Origin: an uncultured Helicobacteraceae bacterium
GTDB lineage: Bacteria; Campylobacterota; Campylobacteria; Campylobacterales; Helicobacteraceae
Direction of reading: 5' to 3'
Length of the DNA: 64,000 bases
Assembly: GCA_944323885.1 (NCBI GenBank)
Contig: CALUUD010000001.1
Span: forward strand, 62,001-126,000
Within the stretch, counting starts at the first letter, position 1, and every line of letters begins with the position of its first letter. The notes under the pieces were generated by a model. That model was not told the origin of the DNA. It searched no databases and saw nothing but the letters and a program-made list of their open reading frames with translations. Both the position numbers and the translations under genes were made by a program. Positions 33,953 to 43,504 of the stretch are shown here, piece after piece.

Positions 33953-34408
33953 TATTCTATAAAATAATTCAACTGCTGCAATAGATGCTGCTAATTGAAC
34001 TTCTTCTCTTTTACCTTCAAACTCATTTTTAATAATAACTGATTGCATATTTTTCTTCTTAATTCCAATAAATACTGTTCCAACTTTTATATTTTTAAAA
34101 CTAGATCCACTTGCAAGTCCACTTGTTGCAATTGCAAATGTAGAATCTGTAAGTTCTATAATACCATTTAACATTGCATCTACAACTTCTCTACTATATG
34201 GAGAATATACATCAATCAAACTTGATTCTATATTTAACATTTTGCTTTTTGCAATATTTTGATAACTAACTACGCTACCAATAAAAATATCTGATACACC
34301 ATTGATTTTTGTAAATTGATAACTTAGTAATCCACCAGTACAAGATTCTGCTATAGATAGAGTTTGTTTAGATTTTCTTAATATTTCAATAATTAACTTT
34401 GTCATCAT
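33941..34408 (-). CDS. pncC: CinA-family nicotinamide-nucleotide amidase
   Basis: The 155-residue protein is the stand-alone C-terminal CinA domain, which deamidates nicotinamide mononucleotide for NAD recycling. The signature SIAESCTGGLLSYQ with the catalytic serine is at about residue 18, and SGLASG lies in the middle. Historical names link it to competence, but the enzyme activity is the better supported role. Two successive ATG codons are possible starts. Its 3' end contains the -35 box of the tRNA operon. Confidence 0.88.
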   Translation of the reverse strand: MMTKLIIEILRKSKQTLSIAESCTGGLLSYQFTKINGVSDIFIGSVVSYQNIAKSKMLNIESSLIDVYSPYSREVVDAMLNGIIELTDSTFAIATSGLASGSSFKNIKVGTVFIGIKKKNMQSVIIKNEFEGKREEVQLAASIAAVELFYRILTK

Positions 34409-34476
34409 TTTGTCTTATGTATATTTCTTTTTAAAGTGATATTATAATAATTATACAAAATAAATAAGGAGACAGA

Positions 34477-35349
34477 ATGTCTAAACAAGTAATAATAAGA
34501 CCTGAAGATTATAAGGAAAATGTATATAAAGATAGAGATGGAAGAATGGTCTTTAAAAGAAAATTTTATGAACAAGAATTATATAAACTTGAGATAGAAC
34601 TTTTAAAACTACAAAAATGGGTAACTACAAACAACAAAAGAATATTAATAATAATGGAAGGAAGAGATGGAGCAGGAAAAGGTGGTACAATAAAAGCATT
34701 AACAGAAAGGCTTAACCCTAGAGGATTTAGAATTGTTGCATTGCAAAAACCAACAGAATCTGAAAAAAATGATTGGTACTTCAAAAGATATATTTCTGAA
34801 CTTCCAAAGCCAGGTGAAATTGTATTATTTGATAGAAGCTGGTATAACCGTGCTGGCGTAGAAAAAGTAATGGGTTTTTGCACTCAAGAGGAATATAAAG
34901 AATTTATATACCAAGTCCTAAATTTAGAACAAATGTTAATTACAAGTGGATTGTATATTTTTAAATATTTTCTAAATGTATCACAAAGTGAGCAAAAAAG
35001 AAGAATAGAAAGACGCAAAACCGACCCATTAAGAATGTGGAAATTAAGTCCAATTGATAGCAAATCATTAAGCCTATGGGATGAATATACAGAAGCATTT
35101 CAAAAGATGTTTTCAAGAACACATAATGCAGAATCTCCTTGGATATTAGTAGATTCAACAGATAAAAAACGAGCAAGAATTAATATAGCAAGAGATTTGC
35201 TATCTAAAATAGATTATGAAGGTAAATCTCAAAGTAAAGCATGTTTACTAGCAGATCCAAATATTGTAAGTCAGTATTCGCAAGGAATTTTTCTTGATAA
35301 AAAAATAAAATACACAAATGGCAACAAAATACAAGATGCCAAGAAATAA
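34477..35349 (+). CDS. ppk2: Polyphosphate kinase 2
   Basis: PPK2 transfers phosphate between polyphosphate and nucleotides. The 290-residue single-domain protein has a Walker A loop (MEGRDGAGKGG, about residue 61), FDRSWYNRAGVE as the Walker B-like part, and the lid RRKTDPLRMWKLSPID. This fits a single-domain PPK2; whether it prefers NDP or NMP as acceptor cannot be settled by eye. AAGGAG precedes the ATG. It converges on the DUF411 gene across a bidirectional terminator. Confidence 0.94.
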   Translation: MSKQVIIRPEDYKENVYKDRDGRMVFKRKFYEQELYKLEIELLKLQKWVTTNNKRILIIMEGRDGAGKGGTIKALTERLNPRGFRIVALQKPTESEKNDWYFKRYISELPKPGEIVLFDRSWYNRAGVEKVMGFCTQEEYKEFIYQVLNLEQMLITSGLYIFKYFLNVSQSEQKRRIERRKTDPLRMWKLSPIDSKSLSLWDEYTEAFQKMFSRTHNAESPWILVDSTDKKRARINIARDLLSKIDYEGKSQSKACLLADPNIVSQYSQGIFLDKKIKYTNGNKIQDAKK

Positions 35350-35359
35350 TCAAGAATTA

Positions 35360-35384
35360 AACTTTTAGTATTTTGCTAAAAGTT
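35360..35384. terminator. Bidirectional terminator between ppk2 and DUF411 gene
   Basis: AACTTTTAG (35360-35368) pairs with CTAAAAGTT (35376-35384) around a 7-base loop. It lies between two convergent stop codons. Short T-rich stretches follow it in both directions. Confidence 0.55.
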
Positions 35385-35385
35385 G

Positions 35386-35844
35386 TTAATTAGATATCTT
35401 TTCTTTGCCTCTATATGTAGCATAAACTTGACTACTTCCATCTTTATATAAGATTAAAACATCATATACATCATCTTCCATGCCTTGCTCCATTCCAGGA
35501 CTTCCTTGTGGCATACCTGGAACTGATATACCTATTACATTTTGCGGCTTTTCTTTTAATAATTTCTCAACCTCAGTATATGGAACATGCCCTTCTATGA
35601 TGTAACCATCAATAACAGCTGTATGACAACTAATATATTCAGATTTAATACCATATTTTGATTTTATACTCAAAATATCATTTGTTTTTATCTCTTCTAC
35701 ATCAAACCCACTCTTTGACATATAATCACTCCAAAATACACAACATCCACAAGTAGGACTCTCATACACAAGTAGTTTTTCAACAGAATCTGCATATAAA
35801 AAATTTACAAAAAATAGAATAAAAATAATATTTAATAATTTCAC
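35386..35844 (-). CDS. DUF411-family exported metal-binding-type protein
   Basis: A 152-residue protein with a Sec signal peptide (cut near residue 18). It has the DUF411 core: YESPTCGCCVFW near the mature N terminus, CHTAVIDGYIIEGHVP in the middle and VPGMPQGSPGME near residue 110. Members are often found with copper-handling genes, and the CGCC and Met-rich segments suit metal or thiol chemistry, but the function is unproven. Here it is the last gene after pflB-pflA-recR, not in a copper locus. Confidence 0.82.
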   Translation of the reverse strand: MKLLNIIFILFFVNFLYADSVEKLLVYESPTCGCCVFWSDYMSKSGFDVEEIKTNDILSIKSKYGIKSEYISCHTAVIDGYIIEGHVPYTEVEKLLKEKPQNVIGISVPGMPQGSPGMEQGMEDDVYDVLILYKDGSSQVYATYRGKEKISN

Positions 35845-35864
35845 ACAATCCTCCTATTTGTAGA

Positions 35865-36434
35865 TTAAATTCTAATTCTAGATTCTAAAGCTCTAGTTAA
35901 GGATAATCTATCAATATTATCTAATCCAACACCTGTTGGCACACCTTGTGCAATTTTTGAAAATTTTATATTTTCATTTTTTAAATTATCTTCAATATAA
36001 AGCATCATGGCATCGCTAGCAAGGGATGGACTAAATGCAAATACAATCTCTTTAACATTGTAAAATTTAATATTTGCAATAATAATCTTAAAATCTATAT
36101 CACTGCGTTCATTAACTACAAGATAAAAACCATCAAATATATTTGCATCTTCAATTACCAATATATCCTTTGGGCTGCCAACAATACATAATATGCCACT
36201 ATAAAGCCTACTTTCATCTCCACAGATTCTACAAATACTACTTTCACTAATTCCGCCACATATATCACATTTTTGTATATTATTTACTGCATCTTCTATA
36301 CAATGTGCAATATTTAAAGCAAGGACCTTATTTTCTAGTGCCAATGTATATGCTATTTTTAGGGCCGATTTTTTTCCAATAGTTGGAATTTGTTCCAACT
36401 GCTCAACTAATAATTCAAACTTATTTTTTTTCAT
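35865..36434 (-). CDS. recR: Recombination protein RecR
   Basis: RecR loads RecA at single-strand gaps together with RecO. The 189-residue product shows the helix-hairpin-helix start (IPTIGKKSALKIAYTL), the four-cysteine zinc motif (CDICGG...CRICGD) and a Toprim domain ending with GVPTGVGLDNIDRLSLTRAL. I give the ATG at 36434. A GTG at 36458 overlapping the pflA stop would add 8 residues. Neither has a clear ribosome-binding site, so the start is uncertain. It appears to be the third gene of the pfl operon. Confidence 0.93.
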   Translation of the reverse strand: MKKNKFELLVEQLEQIPTIGKKSALKIAYTLALENKVLALNIAHCIEDAVNNIQKCDICGGISESSICRICGDESRLYSGILCIVGSPKDILVIEDANIFDGFYLVVNERSDIDFKIIIANIKFYNVKEIVFAFSPSLASDAMMLYIEDNLKNENIKFSKIAQGVPTGVGLDNIDRLSLTRALESRIRI

Positions 36435-36454
36435 CAACAGAAATATAACATAAA

Positions 36455-37216
36455 TCACAATGGAAGTTTATATTGCATTAATATATTTTGAGCATTAAGC
36501 ATTTCTTCATTGGATGGGATTCTAGTAGTTTCTAGCTTATATGGAATTTTTAATTCTTTGTATTTGTAACTACCTAACTGATGAAATGGTATCAACTGAA
36601 CCTTTTGAATACAAGAGTAATCACTTAGCATATTTCCTAGCTTATGCAATTTATCATCATCTAGTGTATATCCAGGAACACATACATATCTTATCCATAC
36701 ACACTTATTAATACTTTGTGCATAATCTAATGTCTTTAATGTATTTTTATTGCTATACTCAGTTAATGCAATACAATCTTCTTCATCAACTTCTTTTATA
36801 TCAAGTAAAATCATACTTGCTTTATCTATACATTTCTTTGAATATTTTAAATCAATAAAACCATTTGTATCAATAGCAGTATGAAATCCAAAAATATCCA
36901 ATGCTTCAAGCAATGAATATAAAAATTCGTGTTGCAATAAAGGCTCACCACCTGATATGGTGACCCCTCCATTTTTATAAAATTTTTTATATGCTAGCAC
37001 ATTTTCTAATATATTTTTTATACTAACTTCAGTGCCACCATTTGGATTCCAAGAATCTGGATTATGGCAATAAAGACATCTCAAATGACAACCCTGTAAA
37101 AACAATACAAATCTAATACCAGGCCCATCAACTGCACCAAATGTCTCTATTGAGTGAATTCTTCCTTTTATTTTTTTATAATTACTTAAAATTAGATCTT
37201 TATCTATTTTTGCCAT
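36455..37216 (-). CDS. pflA: Pyruvate formate-lyase activating enzyme
   Basis: A radical SAM enzyme that makes the glycyl radical on PFL. The 253-residue protein has the signature CHLRCLYCHNPD (CxxxCxxC) near residue 43, preceded by GRIHSIETFGAVDGPGIRF, and the SAM-binding SGGEPLLQ near residue 85. An N-terminal extension of about 15 residues is present. The sequence looks closer to Firmicutes-type activases than to E. coli PflA by eye. It follows pflB by 11 bases. Confidence 0.95.
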   Translation of the reverse strand: MAKIDKDLILSNYKKIKGRIHSIETFGAVDGPGIRFVLFLQGCHLRCLYCHNPDSWNPNGGTEVSIKNILENVLAYKKFYKNGGVTISGGEPLLQHEFLYSLLEALDIFGFHTAIDTNGFIDLKYSKKCIDKASMILLDIKEVDEEDCIALTEYSNKNTLKTLDYAQSINKCVWIRYVCVPGYTLDDDKLHKLGNMLSDYSCIQKVQLIPFHQLGSYKYKELKIPYKLETTRIPSNEEMLNAQNILMQYKLPL

Positions 37217-37227
37217 ACATAATAAAA

Positions 37228-39465
37228 TTATATTCTTTCATGAAATGTTCTAGATATTACATCTTCTTGTTGTTCTCTAGTTAGCTTAATAAAATTCACA
37301 GCATAACCGCTTACACGGATGGTAAGCTGTGGATATTTTTCTGGATGATACATAGCATCTTCTAATATTTCCTTTTGTAATACATTTACATTTAAATGAT
37401 AACCACCATCACTAAAATATCCATCCATTAATTGAACAAGATTAACTATTTTTGATTTATCATCACTTCCAATTGCGCTTGGAATAATAGAAAATGTGTT
37501 AGATATACCATCTTGAGAGTATCTAAATGGTAATTTTGCAACCGAACAAAAGCTAGCTACGCAACCGCTAGTGTCTCTACCATGCATAGGATTGGCACCT
37601 GGAGCAAAAGGTTCTCCTGCTTTTCTCCCATCTGGAGTGGTGCCTGTTTTTTTACCATATACCACATTTGAGGTAATTGTTAAAACACTCATAGTAGGAG
37701 TAGAATCTCTATATGTCTTATGAAGCGATAAACGCTTAGAAAAACTCTTAACTATATCAACTGCAATCTCATCAACTCTATCATCATTGTTACCATATTT
37801 TGGATAATCACCACTAACATTAAAGTCTACAATAAGACCTTCTTTATTCTTTATTGGTTTTACTTTTGCATATTTAATAGCAGATAAAGAATCTGCTATA
37901 ACAGACAATCCTGCTATACCACCTGCCATAGTTCGCTTTATATCTTCATCATGCAACGCCATTTGTATTCTCTCATAGCAATATTTATCATGCATATAAT
38001 GGATTACATTTAATGTGTTGATATATAATCTTGAAAGCCAATCAAATACAACATCAAGTCTTAATCTCACTTCATTATAATCTAAATATTCTCCATCTAC
38101 TGGTGATATCATTGGGCCAACTTGAATGCCAAGTTTCTCATCTTTACCTCCATTAATTGCATACAATAAGGCTTTTGCTAAATTACATCTAGCTCCAAAA
38201 AACTGCATTTGCTTACCAATCTTCATTGGAGATACACAACAAGCAATGCCATAATCATCACCAAATTCTTCAAGCATAATCTCATCACTTTCATATTGTA
38301 TTGATGATGTTTGAATACTAATCTTTGCACAAAATTCTTTGAAGTTATTTGGAAGACGATGATTCCATAACACTGTCATATTTGGCTCTGGTGCTGGACC
38401 AAGATTTTTTAATGTATGTAAGAATCTAAATGACATTTTCGTAACCAAATGTCTACCATCAATACACATACCACCTATACACTCAGTTATCCAGGTAGGA
38501 TCACCAGAAAATAATTCATCATACTCTGGTGTTCTAAGAAACCTTATCATTCTAAGTTTCATAACAAAATGATCTACCATTTCTTGAATTTCTTCTTCAG
38601 TATATTTACCATTATCTAAATCTTTTTGTGCATAAATATCTAGGAATGTGGAGATTCTACCAATACTCATTGCTGCACCATTTTGTTCCTTTGTAGCAGC
38701 AAGGTATGCAAAATATAGCCATTGGATTGCTTCTTTTATATCATCTGCAGGTTGTGATATATCAAAACCATACGATAAAGCCATTTGTTTTAGTTCCTTT
38801 AAAGATCGTATTTGTTCTGATAATTCCTCTCTAATCCTAATAGTATCAGAATCCATAAAATCTGGATTCATATTTTTCTTTGCCTTGGTTTTTTCCTCTA
38901 TTAATCTATCAACACCATATAATGGAACACGCCTATAATCACCAATAATTCTACCTCTTCCATATGCATCTGGAAGTCCTGTAATAATCGCAGCCTTTCT
39001 TGCTAAAAGCATTTCATCGGTATATGCATCAAAAACACCATCATTATGAGTTTTTCTATATTTAAAGACATTTGCTACATTTGGATCTTCTTTTTTATCA
39101 TATGCATTAAGAGAATTAAGAACCATTCTATATCCACCAAATGGCATAATAGATCTCTTAAGTGGTTCATCTGTTTGTATACCAACTATCACTTCTAAAT
39201 CCTTATCAATATATCCTGGCTTGTGTGAAGTAATAGTAGAAATAATATCTGTACTTACATCATATACACCTTTTCTTTGACGCTCAATCTTCATTAAATC
39301 ACAAACTTTATCCCATAACTTAATTGTATTTTTTGTAGGTTGTGATAAAAAACTATCATCACCATCATAAGGTGTATAATTTTTTACAATAAAATCTCTA
39401 ACATTTATTTCATCTTTCCATAAACCGCTTTCAAAATAACTACAATATTGGCTTGTATTACCCAT
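37228..39465 (-). CDS. pflB: Pyruvate formate-lyase (formate acetyltransferase)
   Basis: This oxygen-labile glycyl radical enzyme converts pyruvate and CoA to acetyl-CoA and formate. The 745-residue protein keeps the catalytic pair Cys409-Cys410 (IACCVSPM) and the radical loop RVSGYAVNF with the glycine near residue 720. All expected parts are present, so it should be active. AAGGAG precedes the ATG. Upstream lies a promoter with a FNR-like site. PFL is not usual in Helicobacter relatives, which normally use pyruvate:flavodoxin oxidoreductase. No formate channel gene is adjacent. Confidence 0.97.
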   Translation of the reverse strand: MGNTSQYCSYFESGLWKDEINVRDFIVKNYTPYDGDDSFLSQPTKNTIKLWDKVCDLMKIERQRKGVYDVSTDIISTITSHKPGYIDKDLEVIVGIQTDEPLKRSIMPFGGYRMVLNSLNAYDKKEDPNVANVFKYRKTHNDGVFDAYTDEMLLARKAAIITGLPDAYGRGRIIGDYRRVPLYGVDRLIEEKTKAKKNMNPDFMDSDTIRIREELSEQIRSLKELKQMALSYGFDISQPADDIKEAIQWLYFAYLAATKEQNGAAMSIGRISTFLDIYAQKDLDNGKYTEEEIQEMVDHFVMKLRMIRFLRTPEYDELFSGDPTWITECIGGMCIDGRHLVTKMSFRFLHTLKNLGPAPEPNMTVLWNHRLPNNFKEFCAKISIQTSSIQYESDEIMLEEFGDDYGIACCVSPMKIGKQMQFFGARCNLAKALLYAINGGKDEKLGIQVGPMISPVDGEYLDYNEVRLRLDVVFDWLSRLYINTLNVIHYMHDKYCYERIQMALHDEDIKRTMAGGIAGLSVIADSLSAIKYAKVKPIKNKEGLIVDFNVSGDYPKYGNNDDRVDEIAVDIVKSFSKRLSLHKTYRDSTPTMSVLTITSNVVYGKKTGTTPDGRKAGEPFAPGANPMHGRDTSGCVASFCSVAKLPFRYSQDGISNTFSIIPSAIGSDDKSKIVNLVQLMDGYFSDGGYHLNVNVLQKEILEDAMYHPEKYPQLTIRVSGYAVNFIKLTREQQEDVISRTFHERI

Positions 39466-39503
39466 TCAAAGCTCCTTATAACAAAATAAATATAAACGAC
39501 TAT

Positions 39504-39545
39504 ATTATAGAATATACCTTACTAGCTAAATTTGAGAAAAATCAA
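39504..39545 (-). promoter_or_regulatory. FNR-type class II promoter of pflB
   Basis: On the minus strand TTGAT-TTTT-CTCAA (39532-39545), one mismatch from the FNR consensus TTGAT-N4-ATCAA, is followed after exactly 22 bases by a perfect TATAAT (39504-39509). With a start near 39497 the site is centred at about -41.5, the standard position for class II FNR/CRP activation. No good -35 box is present, as expected for an activator-dependent promoter. Confidence 0.65.
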
Positions 39546-39568
39546 AAATACAATAAAAGGACTTGCAC

Positions 39569-40735
39569 TCATTTTATTATGTGAGATACGAATTTCGCAT
39601 AATTGTCTAATATATTTCCACCTCTTCTAAATCCAAGCCCGCAACTCTCATATGCAAAAAATACATTTGGTTGATAATATAAATTATTATGAGAGTTTAA
39701 TTCATAAAATTCCTGATATACGCTTTTGTAGTTACTATATTCTCCACCTCTTTTATCTAGTATTCCATTAGAATCTAAGATATCTATATTTGAGCCTTCT
39801 CTGCCAAATGAAACTTTTCTAACCTGCTTTTTAGGTAATTGTTCAAATGAGCTCTCAAGTAATAAAGGATGATTTGGGAATAAATCCCATAAAATTTTTA
39901 ACATTCTCTTACTTTGAAATAAAAGAGTATATGCAGGGTTAAGAAAAATTGTGTTTTTATTTTTCATCATATTGTTTATTATTAATACCAACTCTGGCTC
40001 TTCTATACTAATAATCTCCCAAGGCAACAACTTAAACAAAAATTCATATTTAGCTCCATCAAATGATACACCTTCATCTTCATTAAAATTTATTTCATCA
40101 ATGTAGCAAAATTCACTAACAAAACCTGCTTCTTTTGCACATTCCATCAAAAACTTTGTAGTTCTTTCTTCTTCAATATTACCTCTAATACTAGAAAATA
40201 AAACGCCCCAATTTTCATACATATCAGCAAACTTACTTATGTCATCTCCAAGTGTAATCATTCTTTTAAAATTATCAACAATAGCATTAAATATATTATT
40301 AAATTGCATTTCTTCATTTAATCCATTATGCTTTAATAATGCCCATTGTATAAACGCACTTTCATACAGCAATGTTGGTGTATCAGCATTAAATTCTAGT
40401 AATTTTATTGGTTTTCCATCAAGACCTCCTGCAAAATCAAATCTACCATAAATATGCCAATGAACTTCGTTGTCCCAACTTTGTTTTATAGTGTCAATTA
40501 GTGTTGGTGGAATATCCAAGTCAAAAAATAAATTATTTTTTATAACATATTCTCCAGCTTCAATAAACATATCATAAAGCTCATTGCCAGCATCATAAAA
40601 GGCATTAGCTTCAGATTGTGAAATCTCTACTACCTCATTTGTTATATAATCTGAATTATCCAAATCAGTATGCCAATCTAATCCAAGATCCTCTAGCATA
40701 CTATTTGTTAATGGTTTAAGCTTTATAACATTCAT
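39569..40735 (-). CDS. Glutathionylspermidine synthase-like ATP-grasp protein
   Basis: The 388-residue protein matches the synthase domain of the glutathionylspermidine synthase family (YgiC/YjfC type) without an amidase domain. Visible parts are YGRFDFAGGLDGKPIKLLEFNADTPTLLYES near residue 98, the acidic LLPWEI segment and the C-terminal ESCGLGFRRGGNIL. Its substrate is unknown; YgiC-type members do not necessarily make glutathionylspermidine. The start overlaps the kdsB stop by one base, so it is translationally coupled. Confidence 0.82.
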   Translation of the reverse strand: MNVIKLKPLTNSMLEDLGLDWHTDLDNSDYITNEVVEISQSEANAFYDAGNELYDMFIEAGEYVIKNNLFFDLDIPPTLIDTIKQSWDNEVHWHIYGRFDFAGGLDGKPIKLLEFNADTPTLLYESAFIQWALLKHNGLNEEMQFNNIFNAIVDNFKRMITLGDDISKFADMYENWGVLFSSIRGNIEEERTTKFLMECAKEAGFVSEFCYIDEINFNEDEGVSFDGAKYEFLFKLLPWEIISIEEPELVLIINNMMKNKNTIFLNPAYTLLFQSKRMLKILWDLFPNHPLLLESSFEQLPKKQVRKVSFGREGSNIDILDSNGILDKRGGEYSNYKSVYQEFYELNSHNNLYYQPNVFFAYESCGLGFRRGGNILDNYAKFVSHIIK

Positions 40736-41457
40736 TATTTACTCCTCAATAACTTTAATGCATTATTATAATCTTCCATAGTATCAATACCTATTGAATT
40801 TGATTTTACTTTTATCATCAATATTTTTTTACCATACCAAAGCGCCCTTAATTGTTCTAGCTTTTCTATATTTTCTAGTGGAGATTTATCAAATAGACAA
40901 AATGCTTTTAAACTTTTAACGCTAAATCCATATATTCCAATATGACCAAAATATGAAACACTAGTATTATCTCTATTGTATGGAATCTTGCTTCTTGAAA
41001 AATATAATGCATAATTATTATCATCAATAACAACTTTTACAATATTTGAATCATCGGCACTTAAATCATCTATCACCTTGTAACAACTAACCATAAATGC
41101 TACATTACCAGATATTGCATTATTCATTGTTTCTTTCAAATTATATATTACATCAGTTTCTAAGAATGGCTCATCACCTTGTAGATTAATAATAGTTTCA
41201 TTATCATCCAACTGAAGCTTTGTTACAACTTCAGCACATCTATCAGTTCCACTTATGTGCTTATCTGATGTCAATATACATTCTATATTATGTTTCTTAC
41301 ACATATCCAATATTGCTTCATTATCACAAGCAACAATTGTAGAATCCACTTCTTTTGCTATATTTGCAGTACGGATAATAATTGGTATTCCGCCAAGTGG
41401 CAACAAAAGTTTATTTGGCAATCTAGTTGAATTAAGTCTTGCAGGAATAATAATCAT
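40735..41457 (-). CDS. kdsB: CMP-KDO synthetase
   Basis: KdsB activates 3-deoxy-D-manno-octulosonate with CTP for lipopolysaccharide inner-core synthesis. The 240-residue protein has the nucleotide-binding start MIIIPARLNSTRLPNKLL, then SGTDRCAEV and NLQGDEPFL, which are diagnostic. The start codon overlaps the msrQ stop by 4 bases (ATGA), and the end overlaps the next gene by one base. Confidence 0.95.
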   Translation of the reverse strand: MIIIPARLNSTRLPNKLLLPLGGIPIIIRTANIAKEVDSTIVACDNEAILDMCKKHNIECILTSDKHISGTDRCAEVVTKLQLDDNETIINLQGDEPFLETDVIYNLKETMNNAISGNVAFMVSCYKVIDDLSADDSNIVKVVIDDNNYALYFSRSKIPYNRDNTSVSYFGHIGIYGFSVKSLKAFCLFDKSPLENIEKLEQLRALWYGKKILMIKVKSNSIGIDTMEDYNNALKLLRSK

Positions 41458-42005
41458 ATTTTTCTCCTATTTTTTATACTTTCTATACACATCAAAAACA
41501 ATAAAATGAAAAATGCAAAAACTGCCCATAATGATATAACTTTTGTTGAAAACAAATAATGCAAAGCACCCAATAAACTAAATGGTAGTAATAATGGTGA
41601 CAACTTAAAAAACATTTTCTTGCAAATAAAGCTAAATAAAAACATAAAAAGCATCAATAAAAATAATAAAAATCCAAGTAAAATATATCGCCTTTGCATT
41701 ATCTCAAAAATAAAATTATCAATACTAATGCTTAATGCATATAGAATTATATGTAACAATGCAAATAAAAATGAGCTAATACCAATTTCTTTTTTACAAT
41801 TACTAAGCATTGATAAAAGTGGTATTTTTGCAAGATACTTAGAAAGATGCATAAATATTAATAGCCAAAGTGATATTTGTCCAAAAATATGCAATATCTC
41901 CTTAGTAAACTCTACGCCAAAATATCCTATAAATACACCAATAATAACTAAAAATAAAGGAAATATGAAAAAAAACATATAAGGAGCCATTTTTTTGTAA
42001 AACAT
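41454..42005 (-). CDS. msrQ: MsrQ-like heme-binding membrane protein
   Basis: A 183-residue protein with about six membrane helices. The segments KEIGISSFLFALLHIILY, RRYILLGFLLFLLML and LLGALHYLFSTK match the ferric-reductase-like MsrQ (YedZ) pattern, including two histidines in positions suited to heme binding. MsrQ gives quinol electrons to the periplasmic methionine-sulfoxide reductase MsrP. No msrP is adjacent. The ATG at 42005 has GAGG 8 bases upstream and is preferred to an in-frame TTG nine codons earlier. Confidence 0.75.
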   Translation of the reverse strand: MFYKKMAPYMFFFIFPLFLVIIGVFIGYFGVEFTKEILHIFGQISLWLLIFMHLSKYLAKIPLLSMLSNCKKEIGISSFLFALLHIILYALSISIDNFIFEIMQRRYILLGFLLFLLMLFMFLFSFICKKMFFKLSPLLLPFSLLGALHYLFSTKVISLWAVFAFFILLFLMCIESIKNRRKI

Positions 42006-42145
42006 TTGTAAACCTCGTAATAAATATACCAATACAAATACTTGTATTATAATGTAGTATTAAATTTTATTTTAGTTAAGATATAATGCATACTTTATCA
42101 CAATTTTAATAAATGCTATTTTATATAGCTAAAGGATTTTTCACT

Positions 42146-43498
42146 TTGGAGAGTTCGACGAGTCAGTTGTTTATGATTGTATTAGCAATCATTTTTGTTG
42201 GGTTGAATGGATTTTTCGTATTATCTGAATTTGCAATTGTGAAGGTAAGACGATCTAAATTGGAGGAATTAGCAAAAAAAAACAAAGGAAATGCAAAGTT
42301 AGCATTAAAAATTACAAAAAAACTTGATACTTATTTAAGTGCTACACAACTTGGAATCACACTATCATCATTGGCATTAGGCTGGATTGGAGAGCCTGCT
42401 ATAGCTAGAGTATTAGAGAAACTATTTACTACTTTTTTTGTTAATAATCAGATTTTACTTCATTCTATTAGTTTTATTATTGCTTTTACGATTATTACAT
42501 TATTGCATGTAGTTTGCGGTGAACTTATACCAAAATCAATTGCTATAGCAAGAGCAGAACAAGCCACATTATTTGTGGCACGCCCACTGTATATTTTTAG
42601 GACTGTGTTTTTTCCATTGATTAAAATTTTTGAATCATTAGCTGGTTTTTTTCTAAGAAGAATAGGAATTGAGCCAGCAAAAGATAATGAAAATGCACAT
42701 TCTGATGAAGAAATAAAAATAATTATAGGAGAAAGTCTAAAAGGCGGATATCTAGATTCTATTGAAAGTGAGATTCTAAAAAATGCTGTTGATTTTAGTG
42801 ATACAACTGCAAAAGAAATAATGACACCAAGAAAAGACATAGTGTGTTTATTTGAAAAAAATACATATGAAGAAAATATGGAAATCATAAAACAAACAAA
42901 TCATACAAGGTATCCATATTGCAAAGAAGGAAAAGATAATATAATAGGTATGATTCATATCAGGGATTTATTGCAAAACGCCTTACAAAAAAATGATCAA
43001 AATAAAAATCTATCAAATTTAGTAAGAGAACTTATCATAGTACCTGAAAATGCATCCATATCTAATATATTAATGAAAATGAATAAAAAGCAAATTCATA
43101 CAGCACTTGTAGTTGATGAGTATGGGGGAACCGCAGGGCTTCTTACAATGGAGGATATAATTGAAGAAATTATGGGTGATATAAATGATGAACATGATAA
43201 AAAAACTGAAGGAATAGAACAGATAGATAAAGATCATTATATAATTGATGGAATGCTAGATATTGACAGTGTATCTGAAATGTTAAATTTTGAAATAACA
43301 GAAGATGTAGAACAAGTAACAATAGGTGGATATGTGTTCAACTTATTAGGAAAGGAACCTATTGTAGGCGATAATGTAATGAATGAAAATTTCATATTTG
43401 AAGTTTTAGAAGTTGATGGAATGAGAATAAAAAAGATAAAGGCAAACAGAATTAAAAGCGAATTAGATGAAGAAAATGATGAAACAGAATTAATATAG
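42146..43498 (+). CDS. CNNM/CorC-family membrane protein with CBS domains
   Basis: The protein (450 residues from this start) has an N-terminal CNNM (DUF21) transmembrane domain (GLNGFFVLSEFAIVKVRR, then LSATQLGITLSSLALGWIGEP). Paired CBS domains follow (EIMTPRKDIVCL; MGDINDEHD at the end of the second), then a C-terminal CorC/HlyC domain (GMLDIDSVSEML). Members are linked to Mg efflux and sometimes labelled hemolysins. I prefer the TTG at 42146 because AAAGGA lies 9 bases upstream; the ATG at 42113 lacks a ribosome-binding site. Confidence 0.9.
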   Translation: MESSTSQLFMIVLAIIFVGLNGFFVLSEFAIVKVRRSKLEELAKKNKGNAKLALKITKKLDTYLSATQLGITLSSLALGWIGEPAIARVLEKLFTTFFVNNQILLHSISFIIAFTIITLLHVVCGELIPKSIAIARAEQATLFVARPLYIFRTVFFPLIKIFESLAGFFLRRIGIEPAKDNENAHSDEEIKIIIGESLKGGYLDSIESEILKNAVDFSDTTAKEIMTPRKDIVCLFEKNTYEENMEIIKQTNHTRYPYCKEGKDNIIGMIHIRDLLQNALQKNDQNKNLSNLVRELIIVPENASISNILMKMNKKQIHTALVVDEYGGTAGLLTMEDIIEEIMGDINDEHDKKTEGIEQIDKDHYIIDGMLDIDSVSEMLNFEITEDVEQVTIGGYVFNLLGKEPIVGDNVMNENFIFEVLEVDGMRIKKIKANRIKSELDEENDETELI

Positions 43499-43504
43499 TT
43501 ATTG

